Part shown: one piece after another, positions 1-8,274 of the stretch
Layout of the letters: every line of letters starts with the position of its first letter
Numbering within the stretch: position 1 is the first letter of the stretch
Assembly (NCBI GenBank): GCA_002433025.1
Contig: DJGZ01000060.1
Coordinates: forward strand, 124,001-188,000
Reading direction: 5' to 3'
Length of the DNA: 64,000 nucleotides
DNA from: Bacteroidales bacterium UBA5833
GTDB taxonomy: Bacteria > Bacteroidota > Bacteroidia > Bacteroidales > Lentimicrobiaceae
Notes under the pieces: generated by a model
Told to the model about the DNA's origin: nothing
Seen by the model: only the letters and a program-made list of their open reading frames with translations
Database searches by the model: none
Program-made: the position numbers and the translations under genes

Positions 1-40
1 GTAGTATTGCATGGATAAAACCTATTAAACAAGTAAAAAA

Positions 41-1192
41 ATGAAAAAAATCTCATTGATTTTCCTCATGATGATTGCAGCTTCGTTCGTTTTTGGCCAG
101 AAACCACTGCGTACAACTGCGTTCAACAATCTCCGGAAAGGGGAACTAGACAAAGCGATGCAGAACATCGAGCCTACCATCTCAGATCCCACAACGATGA
201 ACGATCCCAAAACGTGGTTCTATCGTGGCAATATTTACCTGCAGATCCACATGAGCGAAAATCCTGCCTATAAGGCGCTGGATAGTGATGCCCTGAACAA
301 AGCTTATGAGTCCTACAAGAAGTCAATTGAACTGGATACAAAAAAGGAGTATTACACCGAAACCATCCAGAATATGCTCATCATCAGTGAGCAGCTATAC
401 AACGAAGGAGTGATCAGGTTTACGGCCGATCCTCCCCAGTACCTGGCAGCAATGAAAAGTTTTGAATCAGCCGTTGAAGTGAATAAAACATTTGGAAATA
501 CAGATACCCTGGCGATGTTCAATACTGCACTTGCCGCTGAAAATGCAAAGGAATTCGGCAAAGCAAAACTTTATTACAACAAGGTAAAGGAAATGAATTA
601 TCCGCAGCCGCTGCTCTATAACTCACTTGCATCCATCAGCCTGGAGGAAGGAGATACCACCGCTGCCATCGCTGTCCTGGCCGAAGGTCGCCGTAAATAT
701 CCTGATAATTTTAACCTGCTGATCGCTGAAACCAATATCTACCTAAGCTCAAATCAGCATGACAAGGCCATGGCCAATCTTCAGGAAGCCGTTAAAACTG
801 ACCCTATGAATCCTACGATTCATTATGCCGTAGGAGTAAATTATGCGTTAATGAACAACGCAGGAGAGGCTGAGAAAGCCTACATTAAAGCAGTAGAACT
901 CAAACCTGACTATTTTGAGGCAAATTATAACCTTGGAGCACTTTACGTAAACCAGGCTGCGCAGATTATTGACGAAGCCAACAAACTTCCATTGTCAGCC
1001 ACCAAAGAATATGACGAACTGAAAAAACAGGCAGATGATATACTGGGCAAATCAATCCCATACCTGGAAACAGCCTCAAGACTTGATCCCTCAGACAAGA
1101 ATACACTTTTATCATTGAAAGAAATCTATACACGACTTCAGATGTACGAAAAAATGAAAGTCGTGAATGATAAACTCAGCGAATTGGAATAA
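41..1192 (+). CDS. Exported tetratricopeptide-repeat protein
   Basis: A 383-residue protein with an N-terminal signal peptide (Lys-Lys, then a hydrophobic stretch, ending in FGQ near residue 20), so probably periplasmic. The rest is helical, with several TPR-like units; the clearest span about residues 150-300, with the usual small/aromatic spacing and an Asp-Pro-x-Asn-Pro turn near 255. TPR proteins are scaffolds, so a partner-binding role in the envelope is likely, but no partner gene is adjacent. It starts at ATG 41 and a good terminator follows. It is Bacteroidota-typical and no specific family name can be given. Confidence 0.85.
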   Translation: MKKISLIFLMMIAASFVFGQKPLRTTAFNNLRKGELDKAMQNIEPTISDPTTMNDPKTWFYRGNIYLQIHMSENPAYKALDSDALNKAYESYKKSIELDTKKEYYTETIQNMLIISEQLYNEGVIRFTADPPQYLAAMKSFESAVEVNKTFGNTDTLAMFNTALAAENAKEFGKAKLYYNKVKEMNYPQPLLYNSLASISLEEGDTTAAIAVLAEGRRKYPDNFNLLIAETNIYLSSNQHDKAMANLQEAVKTDPMNPTIHYAVGVNYALMNNAGEAEKAYIKAVELKPDYFEANYNLGALYVNQAAQIIDEANKLPLSATKEYDELKKQADDILGKSIPYLETASRLDPSDKNTLLSLKEIYTRLQMYEKMKVVNDKLSELE

Positions 1193-1213
1193 TTCGTTTA
1201 ACTCATTATTCTG

Positions 1214-1252
1214 AAACTGCTCATCTGAACGATGGGCAGTTTTTTTATTTTT
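1214..1252 (+). terminator. Rho-independent terminator of the TPR gene
   Basis: An inverted repeat (AAACTGCTCAT with ATGGGCAGTTT, one G-T pair) is followed by a run of seven T. It lies 22 bases after the TPR stop codon. Confidence 0.85.
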
Positions 1253-1623
1253 CAAACATACGTTAGGGCGGAGGGTCAGAAAATTGATATTTGACATAAT
1301 ATAAATTATATAACAATGAATGCTGATTCTTTCTGAACTCATAACTGCTTTCTGAGCGATTTCGGGTTGCCATGTAAAGGGAAATGCTGTTCAGGCGATT
1401 GTGACGAGGATATCAACTTAGAAAAAAATGAAAATAGCGCCAACGAATATGCTTTTTTCTTGTGTAAAAATTAAAGTAAATCTTCGTAATTTGGGACAAA
1501 TTGAACTGTTTGACTAAATATTTGTTTTCTAAGCGTTTTCATTGATTATTCAGGTTTTACCGGGATTAAATTTTCCGGCTTATGAACCGGTTCATGCAAA
1601 TTAACAATTGTTAATTCCTTATT
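1253..1623. other. Intergenic region before glgB, no gene seen
   Basis: About 370 A+T-rich bases with no credible reading frame. The leader of the branching-enzyme gene must lie here. A TAATTTG box occurs near 1489, but no good -33 element is spaced with it, so I do not call a promoter. Confidence 0.5.
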
Positions 1624-3639
1624 ATGATGAAACAAAAATACCCCGGTATTGTAAAAACTGATCCCTGGCTTTTGCCCGTGGTTCATGATGTGGAACAGCG
1701 AATCTCAAGGTTTCATTTACGGGTTGAAAGTATTGTAAATGAGTATGCTAGCCTGAATAAGTTTGCCGATGCCTATGAATATCTCGGGATTAATTATGAC
1801 AAGAAGGCCAGGGGTTGGTATTACCGTGAATGGGCGCCTGCCGCACATCAGTTATTTCTGGCAGGAGATTTTAACAATTGGGATCCCCGCTCCCATCCCC
1901 TGAAGCGCATCGAAAACGGGATTTGGGAAATTTTTCTTGATTTCAAAACTTATAAAGACTCTTTTATTCACGGTTCTAAAGTGAAAGTCTGGGTAGAATC
2001 GTCAAACGGATTTCTCCCAAGGATTCCGGCTTACATAAAGCGTGTTGTTCAGGATGAAGATACGCGCAATTTTTCCGGTCAACTCTGGTTTTCCGATTTT
2101 GACTGGCAGGGAGATTCTTTCAGTATACCGAAAGATGAAAACTTGTTTATATACGAGTGTCATGTAGGTATGGCCCAGGAAAAGGAAGGCCTGGGGACTT
2201 ACCTTGAATTTGCTGAAAATATCCTGCCCTGGATCAAACAAAGCGGTTACAATGCTATTCAGATGATGGCCGTGCAGGAGCATCCTTATTACGGCTCATT
2301 CGGGTATCATGTGGCCAATTTTTTTGCACCAACCTCCCGCTTCGGAACCCCGGAGGATCTGAAATCGCTTATCCGGAAAGCCCACAGTATGGGAATCGCT
2401 GTAATTATGGATATTGTGCATTCCCATACAGTAAAAAATGTAAATGAAGGCCTGAACATGTTCGACGGAACGGATAGCCAGTATTTCCATCCCGGCCCGC
2501 GCGGCATTCATCCGGATTGGGACTCTCTGCTTTTTGATTATGGTAAAACTGAAGTGATTCAGTTCTTACTTTCAAATGTCAAATACTGGCTGAAGGAATT
2601 CCACTTCGACGGATTCAGATTCGACGGGGTTGGCTCCATGATGTACTTCCATCATGGAAACGGGCTGATAGATTCACCGGAAAAATATTTCAGGGAAGGC
2701 GTTGAATGGGATGCCATCACCTACCTGCAGCTTGCCAATAAACTGATCCATTCAATCAATCCGGGAGCGGTTACCATTGCTGAAGATGTAACCGGAATGC
2801 CAGGACTGGCAGCCGCCATCAAAGAAGGCGGAATGGGTTTCGACTATCGTCTCGGCATGGGCATCCCTGATTTCTGGATCAGACTGCTGAAAGAAAATAA
2901 GGATGAAGACTGGGATATCCATGAGATGTGGCGCGTAATGACTAACCGCTTGCCTGGTGTTAAAACCGTGGCTTATGCCGAATCGCACGATCAGGCCCTG
3001 GTTGGGGATAAAACACTGGCATTCTGGCTTATGGATCAGGAAATGTACTGGCATATGCATGTAAACGATCCGCACCTGGTTGTTGACCGTGGAATAGCGT
3101 TACATAAGATGATCAGGCTTTTTACCATTGCGTTAGGCGGGCAGGCCTACCTGAACTTTATGGGCAATGAGTTCGGACATCCGGAATGGATTGATTTTCC
3201 AAGGGAAGGAAATAACTGGAGCTATTACTACGCCAGGCGTCAGTGGTCCCTGGTCCGAAACCCGGAACTGAAGTACAAGTTCCTTGCTAACTTTGACCAG
3301 GCCATGATCAGTGCCATTAAATCATTCAATGTACTTGATGAGGAATATGGAACTCAATTGCAGATGGATGAACTTAACAAGACAATTGTTTTTTCACGGG
3401 GGAAACTGATTTTTATATTTAATTTTCACCCAACAGCCAGTATACCTGATTATGCATTTCAAGTGCCTGAATCCGGAAATTACAAAATCATACTCAATTC
3501 CGACAGCAGCATTTTCGGCGGACATAACCGGATCAGCGAAGATCTGGTTTACCCGGCTAAACTGAAGAAAACGAGTGGATTACCGGAGCTCAGAATCTAT
3601 AACACAAACCGTACAGCGGTTGTGTTATTGAAAGAGTAA
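1624..3639 (+). CDS. glgB: 1,4-alpha-glucan branching enzyme (GH13_8 type)
   Basis: This 671-residue enzyme makes alpha-1,6 branches in glycogen by cutting an alpha-1,4 chain and transferring the piece. A CBM48 domain lies at about residues 60-150, with a REWAPAA motif and a GDFNNW motif. The GH13 barrel carries GFRFDGV (nucleophile Asp), the Glu of TIAEDVTG (acid/base) and the Asp of AESHDQ (stabiliser). A C-terminal all-beta domain ends the protein. Length and motifs fit the eukaryote-like GH13_8 branching enzymes common in Bacteroidota rather than the longer E. coli type. No other glycogen gene lies beside it. ATG 1624 is used. Confidence 0.95.
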   Translation: MMKQKYPGIVKTDPWLLPVVHDVEQRISRFHLRVESIVNEYASLNKFADAYEYLGINYDKKARGWYYREWAPAAHQLFLAGDFNNWDPRSHPLKRIENGIWEIFLDFKTYKDSFIHGSKVKVWVESSNGFLPRIPAYIKRVVQDEDTRNFSGQLWFSDFDWQGDSFSIPKDENLFIYECHVGMAQEKEGLGTYLEFAENILPWIKQSGYNAIQMMAVQEHPYYGSFGYHVANFFAPTSRFGTPEDLKSLIRKAHSMGIAVIMDIVHSHTVKNVNEGLNMFDGTDSQYFHPGPRGIHPDWDSLLFDYGKTEVIQFLLSNVKYWLKEFHFDGFRFDGVGSMMYFHHGNGLIDSPEKYFREGVEWDAITYLQLANKLIHSINPGAVTIAEDVTGMPGLAAAIKEGGMGFDYRLGMGIPDFWIRLLKENKDEDWDIHEMWRVMTNRLPGVKTVAYAESHDQALVGDKTLAFWLMDQEMYWHMHVNDPHLVVDRGIALHKMIRLFTIALGGQAYLNFMGNEFGHPEWIDFPREGNNWSYYYARRQWSLVRNPELKYKFLANFDQAMISAIKSFNVLDEEYGTQLQMDELNKTIVFSRGKLIFIFNFHPTASIPDYAFQVPESGNYKIILNSDSSIFGGHNRISEDLVYPAKLKKTSGLPELRIYNTNRTAVVLLKE

Positions 3640-3783
3640 TCTGATTTAACATACTGACATTCTGTACGATACAATTAGTATCTATAGTACATCAGTATTT
3701 TACAAAAAATTAACAAATAATTCACTGGTCGGATTATTTACTTGCGTATTATTGTAAACTTTTTTTTAACCTGATTTTTATAT

Positions 3784-4086
3784 ATGGAAAAGAAACGTTT
3801 GGTAGTAAGTTATAATAATGTCTCCCCGGAAGTGCTGGAAGCAATCAGGCTGAAATATCCACTGGGTTATTCCAATCATGTGATTAAAGTCAAAACCCGC
3901 GGCGACGATTTCTTTTATGCAATCACCGTTGATACTGCTGATGCAAGTTATCTTGTAAAGGTTCCTGTGAAAATTGATACCAAAGGTAACATCAACGATG
4001 ATGACAATCTGGAGGACATCAATAACGAAAAGGAAAGTGAAGACAATTTTCCTGATAATGACCCCAATACAGAAACTGATGAATAG
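3784..4086 (+). CDS. Small conserved hypothetical protein with acidic tail
   Basis: A 100-residue cytoplasmic protein. The first 70 residues look like a compact alpha/beta domain; the last 30 are almost entirely Asp, Glu, Asn and Ser, so probably disordered. No family function is recognised, although similar small acidic-tailed proteins occur in Bacteroidota. It stands alone between glgB and a strong terminator, so it is probably monocistronic. ATG 3784 is the only reasonable start. Confidence 0.75.
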   Translation: MEKKRLVVSYNNVSPEVLEAIRLKYPLGYSNHVIKVKTRGDDFFYAITVDTADASYLVKVPVKIDTKGNINDDDNLEDINNEKESEDNFPDNDPNTETDE

Positions 4087-4087
4087 G

Positions 4088-4120
4088 AAAAAGGCAGCTC
4101 AGGCTGCCTTTTTTATTTTT
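4088..4120 (+). terminator. Rho-independent terminator
   Basis: A perfect 11-bp stem (AAAAAGGCAGC / GCTGCCTTTTT) with loop TCAG runs into a T-rich tail directly after the stop of the small acidic protein. Confidence 0.92.
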
Positions 4121-4439
4121 CAATCATCAGATTGGACCGGATAGTCCGCTTTCCCTGAATTCCCTGTCACCATGCCAGGTTGCAACTCTCCCCTGCCCTA
4201 TTCTCTTTCCGATTTTATGTAATTGATATTCAATGCATTAAATCAATTATGTCTCATTGACCTTTACCCAGAACCAGGAATTTCAGGAGAGCAGTCCCGG
4301 CAACATCGGCCAGAGCCAATATTCAAGAGTCTACACTCCCGGTTGGCATAATTTGAGTCATCAATGGTTTTGAGCCGGATAACCGTAGTTTTCGCATGGC
4401 GCTCCTGCAGAGATTGATTCCATCTGCCGGTATTAACTG
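4121..4439. other. Intergenic region, nothing recognised
   Basis: About 320 bases between convergent genes, with no credible reading frame, RNA or repeat. Confidence 0.5.
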
Positions 4440-4976
4440 TCAAAGGCCGGTTTTTGATAATTTCTTCATAATCTTACGGCCACAACTGATAAAACCCGGT
4501 GTGGCTTCATGTAACTGAATCTCGATAATATCGAACAGTTCCCTGGCCAGTTCGGGAAAGATTGTCGTTATCCTGTGCAGGATTACCATGCTGTACATCT
4601 TGACTGCCACGCTTTCCTTCGGGGATTGCAGCCATTTGAAGCAGACATCGGTCAGAGGACCCAGGTTTTCAACAGGCAAATCCGATCTTGAGAGCATTCT
4701 GAGCCCGTGCCGTTTCAAGCCGTCACTTCTGAACGAAGAAACTACGGCTGCCAATACTTCTATCCTGCCGACAAGGAACTCCGGACAGGATTCGGCACAA
4801 TAATCAGCTACCCAGGCTGCGCGGCGACTCAGGGGATCCTGATTGAGCATCATGATTTCCCAGAGATTATTGAATAACCGGGGTTTTGACATGATAATTC
4901 CGATAACCATGTCAGTGTTTGCTCTTGACTGTTCTCTCAGTAAAAGTTCTTCAATGCTGAAGGTTGTCTTGTTCAC
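4440..4976 (-). CDS. Hypothetical helical (HEAT-like) protein
   Basis: A 178-residue, all-helical cytoplasmic protein without signal peptide. Repeated patterns of two helices (for example around LSRRAAWVADYC and SVAVKMYSMVILHRI) resemble HEAT/ARM repeats, which mediate protein contacts; this is inferred from pattern only. The frame opens with GTG at 4976, and no in-frame ATG precedes the conserved-looking part. It lies about 50 bases downstream of the terminator of the structured RNA on the same strand, so it probably has its own promoter. No catalytic motif is visible. Confidence 0.75.
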   Translation of the reverse strand: MNKTTFSIEELLLREQSRANTDMVIGIIMSKPRLFNNLWEIMMLNQDPLSRRAAWVADYCAESCPEFLVGRIEVLAAVVSSFRSDGLKRHGLRMLSRSDLPVENLGPLTDVCFKWLQSPKESVAVKMYSMVILHRITTIFPELARELFDIIEIQLHEATPGFISCGRKIMKKLSKTGL

Positions 4977-5024
4977 ATTTCTGCAGTTTCGGTCGGCAAA
5001 AGTAACGCCTGCGGCTTCAACAAC

Positions 5025-5346
5025 AAAAAAACAGAAGGGGAAACTACCCTTTCGGAATGTTTCCCCTTCGTCGGTGCTGAAGCCGTAGCTTTAGCATGAC
5101 CTCAGGTTACTGTTTCGGCGCTTTGTCTTTGCAATCCCCGTGAGGTTTACTCCAACTTACCTTTTCAGGGCTTCGCTGCTTGCGCAGGATCTTCTGAAAC
5201 GGACTTCGGTTTTTGTACTTTCCGGCTTACCCGGCATCCCTTGCGGTTTGCTGTTTAAGACCTGAGAGCCTTTGGTAGCGGAAGTCAGTTTCCTTGCGGA
5301 CTTTTCAACCGTACCTCCCGGAGTTTCTCGCCGTATCGCTGGCCTG
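5025..5346 (-). ncRNA. Unidentified structured RNA, about 320 nt
   Basis: The minus strand from about 5346 to 5025 has no reading frame but looks like a stable RNA. A promoter (TTGACA at 5383-5378, TATCTTTG at 5360-5353) sits just before it and an 11-bp terminator hairpin with seven T ends it. It is dense in GNRA-type hairpins: CTGC-GCAA-GCAG (about 5187-5176), CC-GCAA-GG (about 5299-5292 and 5246-5239) and CC-GAAA-GG in the terminator loop. It lacks the GAGGAAAGTCC core of RNase P RNA and the ends of tmRNA, and is too long for typical 6S or small SRP RNA. Its identity is unknown. Confidence 0.7.
5034..5069 (-). terminator. Terminator of the structured RNA
   Basis: On the minus strand GAAGGGGAAAC pairs perfectly with GTTTCCCCTTC around a 14-base loop and is followed by TG and seven T (5031-5025). 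Confidence 0.9.
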
Positions 5347-5352
5347 ATGTTA

Positions 5353-5383
5353 CAAAGATACTAAATTCTGCCCCCCTTGTCAA
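5353..5383 (-). promoter_or_regulatory. Bacteroidota-type promoter of the structured RNA
   Basis: Minus-strand TTGACA (5383-5378) and TATCTTTG (5360-5353) are spaced as expected for the TTTG / TAnnTTTG promoters of Bacteroidota, predicting a start near 5346. Confidence 0.8.
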
Positions 5384-5477
5384 GTGATTTTGAATGTTTT
5401 ATATCAACACAAAATGAACTGGGTTTATCAACAATTGTTAATAACTCAGATGGATATAAAGGGTAGTTTTTCTTCAA

Positions 5478-5954
5478 TTATTGAACCAAGGATAACTCCG
5501 GCCTGCCTTTTCTGATATCATTAATCGCACATACTACCCTGGCACCAGCCCTTAAGTTATCCCTGTAATCCGGTGGAACAATGACCTCCACCTCGTTGTT
5601 GAAAATATCCCTGACGACAATCGTCCGGCTGACTGAATTTCCGGAGGTTCTGAAACCTGCCCATACAACAGCAAAAAATCCGGTTGTGCCTGGTTTGTAA
5701 TACGGGTGTTCCGGTTCAAGAAAGACCCTTCCCGTGCAATTTATTTTATCAACCCTGCAACGTACCGCTGAGTCCGGATGAAGATTGAATTGCTGATAGT
5801 ACCGGTACAACAGCATGTGTCTGATCCCGAAAGGATCTTCCATAACCATATACGCTTCGCCATCGGAAAGAATCACCTGTTTCAGATATCTGAAAATATA
5901 GGTCTTCCCTTCTTCCAATTTGTGCTTCAGGTCGTAATATCCCGGGATAATCAT
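5478..5954 (-). CDS. Hypothetical OB-fold/S1-like protein, second gene of the rel operon
   Basis: A 158-residue cytoplasmic protein rich in beta strands. Two segments (about residues 60-85 and 125-158) have the V-x-C-R-V-x-K-I and A-R-V-V-C-A-I pattern of OB-fold or S1-like RNA-binding modules, and the central part resembles a small barrel. Function is unknown. Its ATG lies one base after the stop of the RelA-type gene, so the two are almost certainly co-transcribed and possibly translationally coupled; a link to stringent-response or RNA metabolism is only inferred. Confidence 0.75.
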   Translation of the reverse strand: MIIPGYYDLKHKLEEGKTYIFRYLKQVILSDGEAYMVMEDPFGIRHMLLYRYYQQFNLHPDSAVRCRVDKINCTGRVFLEPEHPYYKPGTTGFFAVVWAGFRTSGNSVSRTIVVRDIFNNEVEVIVPPDYRDNLRAGARVVCAINDIRKGRPELSLVQ

Positions 5955-5955
5955 A

Positions 5956-8166
5956 TCAACTGGATGTACTTAAGCGGCTGGCTTTAATTATTCCTTTAAT
6001 GGTAAGCAGTTTTTTCAAAAGAAACTCCAGATGTTTTTTATCCCGGATACTGACTTTAATAATCCCGTCGAAACGCCCACCCTTGCTATCCAGCGAGATG
6101 GTACGGACATCCATTTTAAGTTCATTCGAAATCATGGTGGTGATTGTGTTCAGTATCCCCAGCTGATCAAATCCGCTGATTTTAATGGTTGCCAGGAAAT
6201 AGGTACCTTCCGCAGGCGTTGACCATTGCGCTTCCATTGTACGATAAGGATACCTGGATTTCATCCTTGCCGCATTCGGGCAATTGGTACGGTGAATTTT
6301 TATGCCATCGCCAACGGTAATGAACCCGAATATCTCATCTCCCATTACAGGATTGCAGCATCGGGCCAGCTTGTATCCCTCAATTTCGGAGCTCTCGTTG
6401 ACAATGATGACATTTTCCGATGTCCTGTTCGGTGAACGTGATTCAGACTTTGCGGGCAATCTCGGCTCTGCCTTTTCATCGGAATCCTTCGCCTCTTTCG
6501 GATTAACAATCAGTATCTCTTTCAGCTGGGATGGTTCTATTCTGTCTTCGGCGAGCTGCTGATACAGATCCAGAGGACCGGAAAGCTTGAAATGAGCTAC
6601 CAGCCTGTTGATGGCCTCATCCGCATTGCTGATCTTCAGTTGCGTTAGTTTCCGCCTGAAGATTTCTTTGCCGGCTTCAGCCTGTTTGAACTCGGCCTCT
6701 TTCAGATATCTTTTGATCTTGTTTTTAGCCCTGGAGGTTGCCACCCACCCAAGCCAGTCGATATTAGGATTCTGATTCTTGGATGTGATGATTTCGACCA
6801 TGTCGCCGCTCTTCAGCTGATGACGGATGGGGACTATCTTGTTGTTTACTTTTCCGCCGGAGCATTTAGATCCGATGTTGGTATGAACTTCGAATGCAAA
6901 ATCGAGCACAGTGCTTCCGGCTTTCAGCTTTTTCAGGTCCCCTTCGGGCGTAAAAACATAGATCATATCGCTGCTTGAGGCAGGCTTTTGCCCTTTCGAT
7001 AGCTCAGCATCCGCTTCCAGCGGATTTTCCAGTATTTTTCTTATTGAACTCAGCCATTCACCGGTCTCCACCGCTCCGCGCTGTCCTTTATACCTCCAAT
7101 GGGCAGCATTTCCCAACTCGGCTTCCTCATCCATTCTCCGTGTCCGGATCTGAACCTCCACCCAACGTTTTGCAGGCCCCAACACAGTAATATGAAGGGA
7201 TTCATAACCATTTGGTCTCGGGATAGTGATCCAGTCGCGGAGCCTTTTAGGCTCAGGGGTATAAATATTTGTCACTGCTGAATAGGCTTTCCAGCAATCA
7301 GCCTTTTCATTGGCAGCAGCGCTGTTCAATATAATCCTGATGGCAAAAAGATCGTACACTTCTTCAAAGCTGACCTCCTGTTTAACGATTTTCGCATAAA
7401 CCGAGGAGACAGCTTTTGTTCTCTTTTTAATTATAAAATCGAGACCCAGGCGGTTCAATTCCGCAGTAACCGGTTCAAGAAACGAATTTAGAAAGTCCCG
7501 GTCTTTGGTTTCCGCTTTTCTGATCCTGGATTCAATGTCTTCATAAACGGCAGGGTTACTGTACTGCAATGAGAGTTCGTCGAGTTCGGATTTTATACGG
7601 TAAAGTCCAAGCCGGTGGGCCAGCGGGGCATACAGATTGGATGTTTCAGCAGAGACAAGCTTTTGCAATGGTTCAGAAAGGGAACTGATTGCGCGCATAT
7701 ATTGCAGACGGTCGGCCAATTGCAGTAACACTACCCTTACATCTGAAGAAAGGGATAACAGAAGGCTGATGAAGTTTTCAGCGTTGCCCGTCAGCCTTTC
7801 GGTTGGCAGTTCCTTGATCCTTTTCAGGCTATCAATGATAATGCGGGCTTCGTCAAGCTTATTTTTCCTGTAAAATTCCTGCACATTGACTTCCGCAGGG
7901 GGAATACCGTTAAGCAGAGATGCAACCACAGAAACAAAACCAAGACCCATTTCACCTGCAACGATGCAGGCGACATCCACGGCATGGCAAAAATACGGCT
8001 CTCTGTTATCGAGAAGTTTCCGGCCGTGAACCTCAAGCATCATGGTAAATGCCTGTCTTAAAGTACCGGTATTCTCTTTATTCAGAAAAGCATGGCATTC
8101 AGTGACCAGTTTACGGTACTTTTGCCGGATAAGATTTCTTTCTTCGCTGTCAACAGCCAGGTTCAT
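5956..8166 (-). CDS. relA: RelA-type (p)ppGpp synthetase with degenerate hydrolase domain
   Basis: About 736 residues. Domain order: HD-like domain (about 1-190), synthetase (about 230-360), TGS (about 400-465), and a C-terminal region ending in an ACT/RRM-like domain. The hydrolase is dead by sequence: the HD pair is replaced by Asn-Gly (ASLLNGIP) and the usual ADRLHNMRT is ADRLQYMRA. The synthetase keeps R-x-K-x7-K, YDLFAIRI, GYESLH and EVQIRT, so it should transfer pyrophosphate from ATP to GDP/GTP. A second, SpoT-like enzyme must exist elsewhere to remove the alarmone. ATG 8166 is preferred over the upstream TTG at 8187, which overlaps the promoter box. Confidence 0.93.
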   Translation of the reverse strand: MNLAVDSEERNLIRQKYRKLVTECHAFLNKENTGTLRQAFTMMLEVHGRKLLDNREPYFCHAVDVACIVAGEMGLGFVSVVASLLNGIPPAEVNVQEFYRKNKLDEARIIIDSLKRIKELPTERLTGNAENFISLLLSLSSDVRVVLLQLADRLQYMRAISSLSEPLQKLVSAETSNLYAPLAHRLGLYRIKSELDELSLQYSNPAVYEDIESRIRKAETKDRDFLNSFLEPVTAELNRLGLDFIIKKRTKAVSSVYAKIVKQEVSFEEVYDLFAIRIILNSAAANEKADCWKAYSAVTNIYTPEPKRLRDWITIPRPNGYESLHITVLGPAKRWVEVQIRTRRMDEEAELGNAAHWRYKGQRGAVETGEWLSSIRKILENPLEADAELSKGQKPASSSDMIYVFTPEGDLKKLKAGSTVLDFAFEVHTNIGSKCSGGKVNNKIVPIRHQLKSGDMVEIITSKNQNPNIDWLGWVATSRAKNKIKRYLKEAEFKQAEAGKEIFRRKLTQLKISNADEAINRLVAHFKLSGPLDLYQQLAEDRIEPSQLKEILIVNPKEAKDSDEKAEPRLPAKSESRSPNRTSENVIIVNESSEIEGYKLARCCNPVMGDEIFGFITVGDGIKIHRTNCPNAARMKSRYPYRTMEAQWSTPAEGTYFLATIKISGFDQLGILNTITTMISNELKMDVRTISLDSKGGRFDGIIKVSIRDKKHLEFLLKKLLTIKGIIKASRLSTSS

Positions 8167-8184
8167 GATCGGGAATTGAGGATA

Positions 8185-8192
8185 CAAAAATA
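8185..8192 (-). promoter_or_regulatory. Probable -7 box of the relA operon
   Basis: TATTTTTG on the minus strand, about 20 bases before ATG 8166, gives a very short leader. The -33 element is weak. Confidence 0.5.
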
Positions 8193-8223
8193 AGCCTAAT
8201 GATTGTTGGTAATTCTCTGACCA

Positions 8224-8258
8224 TAAAAAAAGCGCCCTGAATATCCGGGGCGCTCTTT
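8224..8258 (-). terminator. Terminator after floA
   Basis: On the minus strand AGCGCCC and GGGCGCT form a hairpin followed by seven T, 17 bases after the floA stop. Confidence 0.88.
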
Positions 8259-8274
8259 CCTTAAACCGTTAACT

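Noticed and set aside
5025..5346. Assignment of the structured RNA as RNase P RNA or tmRNA
   Set aside because: The universal GAGGAAAGTCC core of RNase P and the tRNA-like ends plus tag frame of tmRNA are absent. A fragment near 5337-5304 vaguely resembles group II intron domain V, but the pairing is wrong and no maturase is near.
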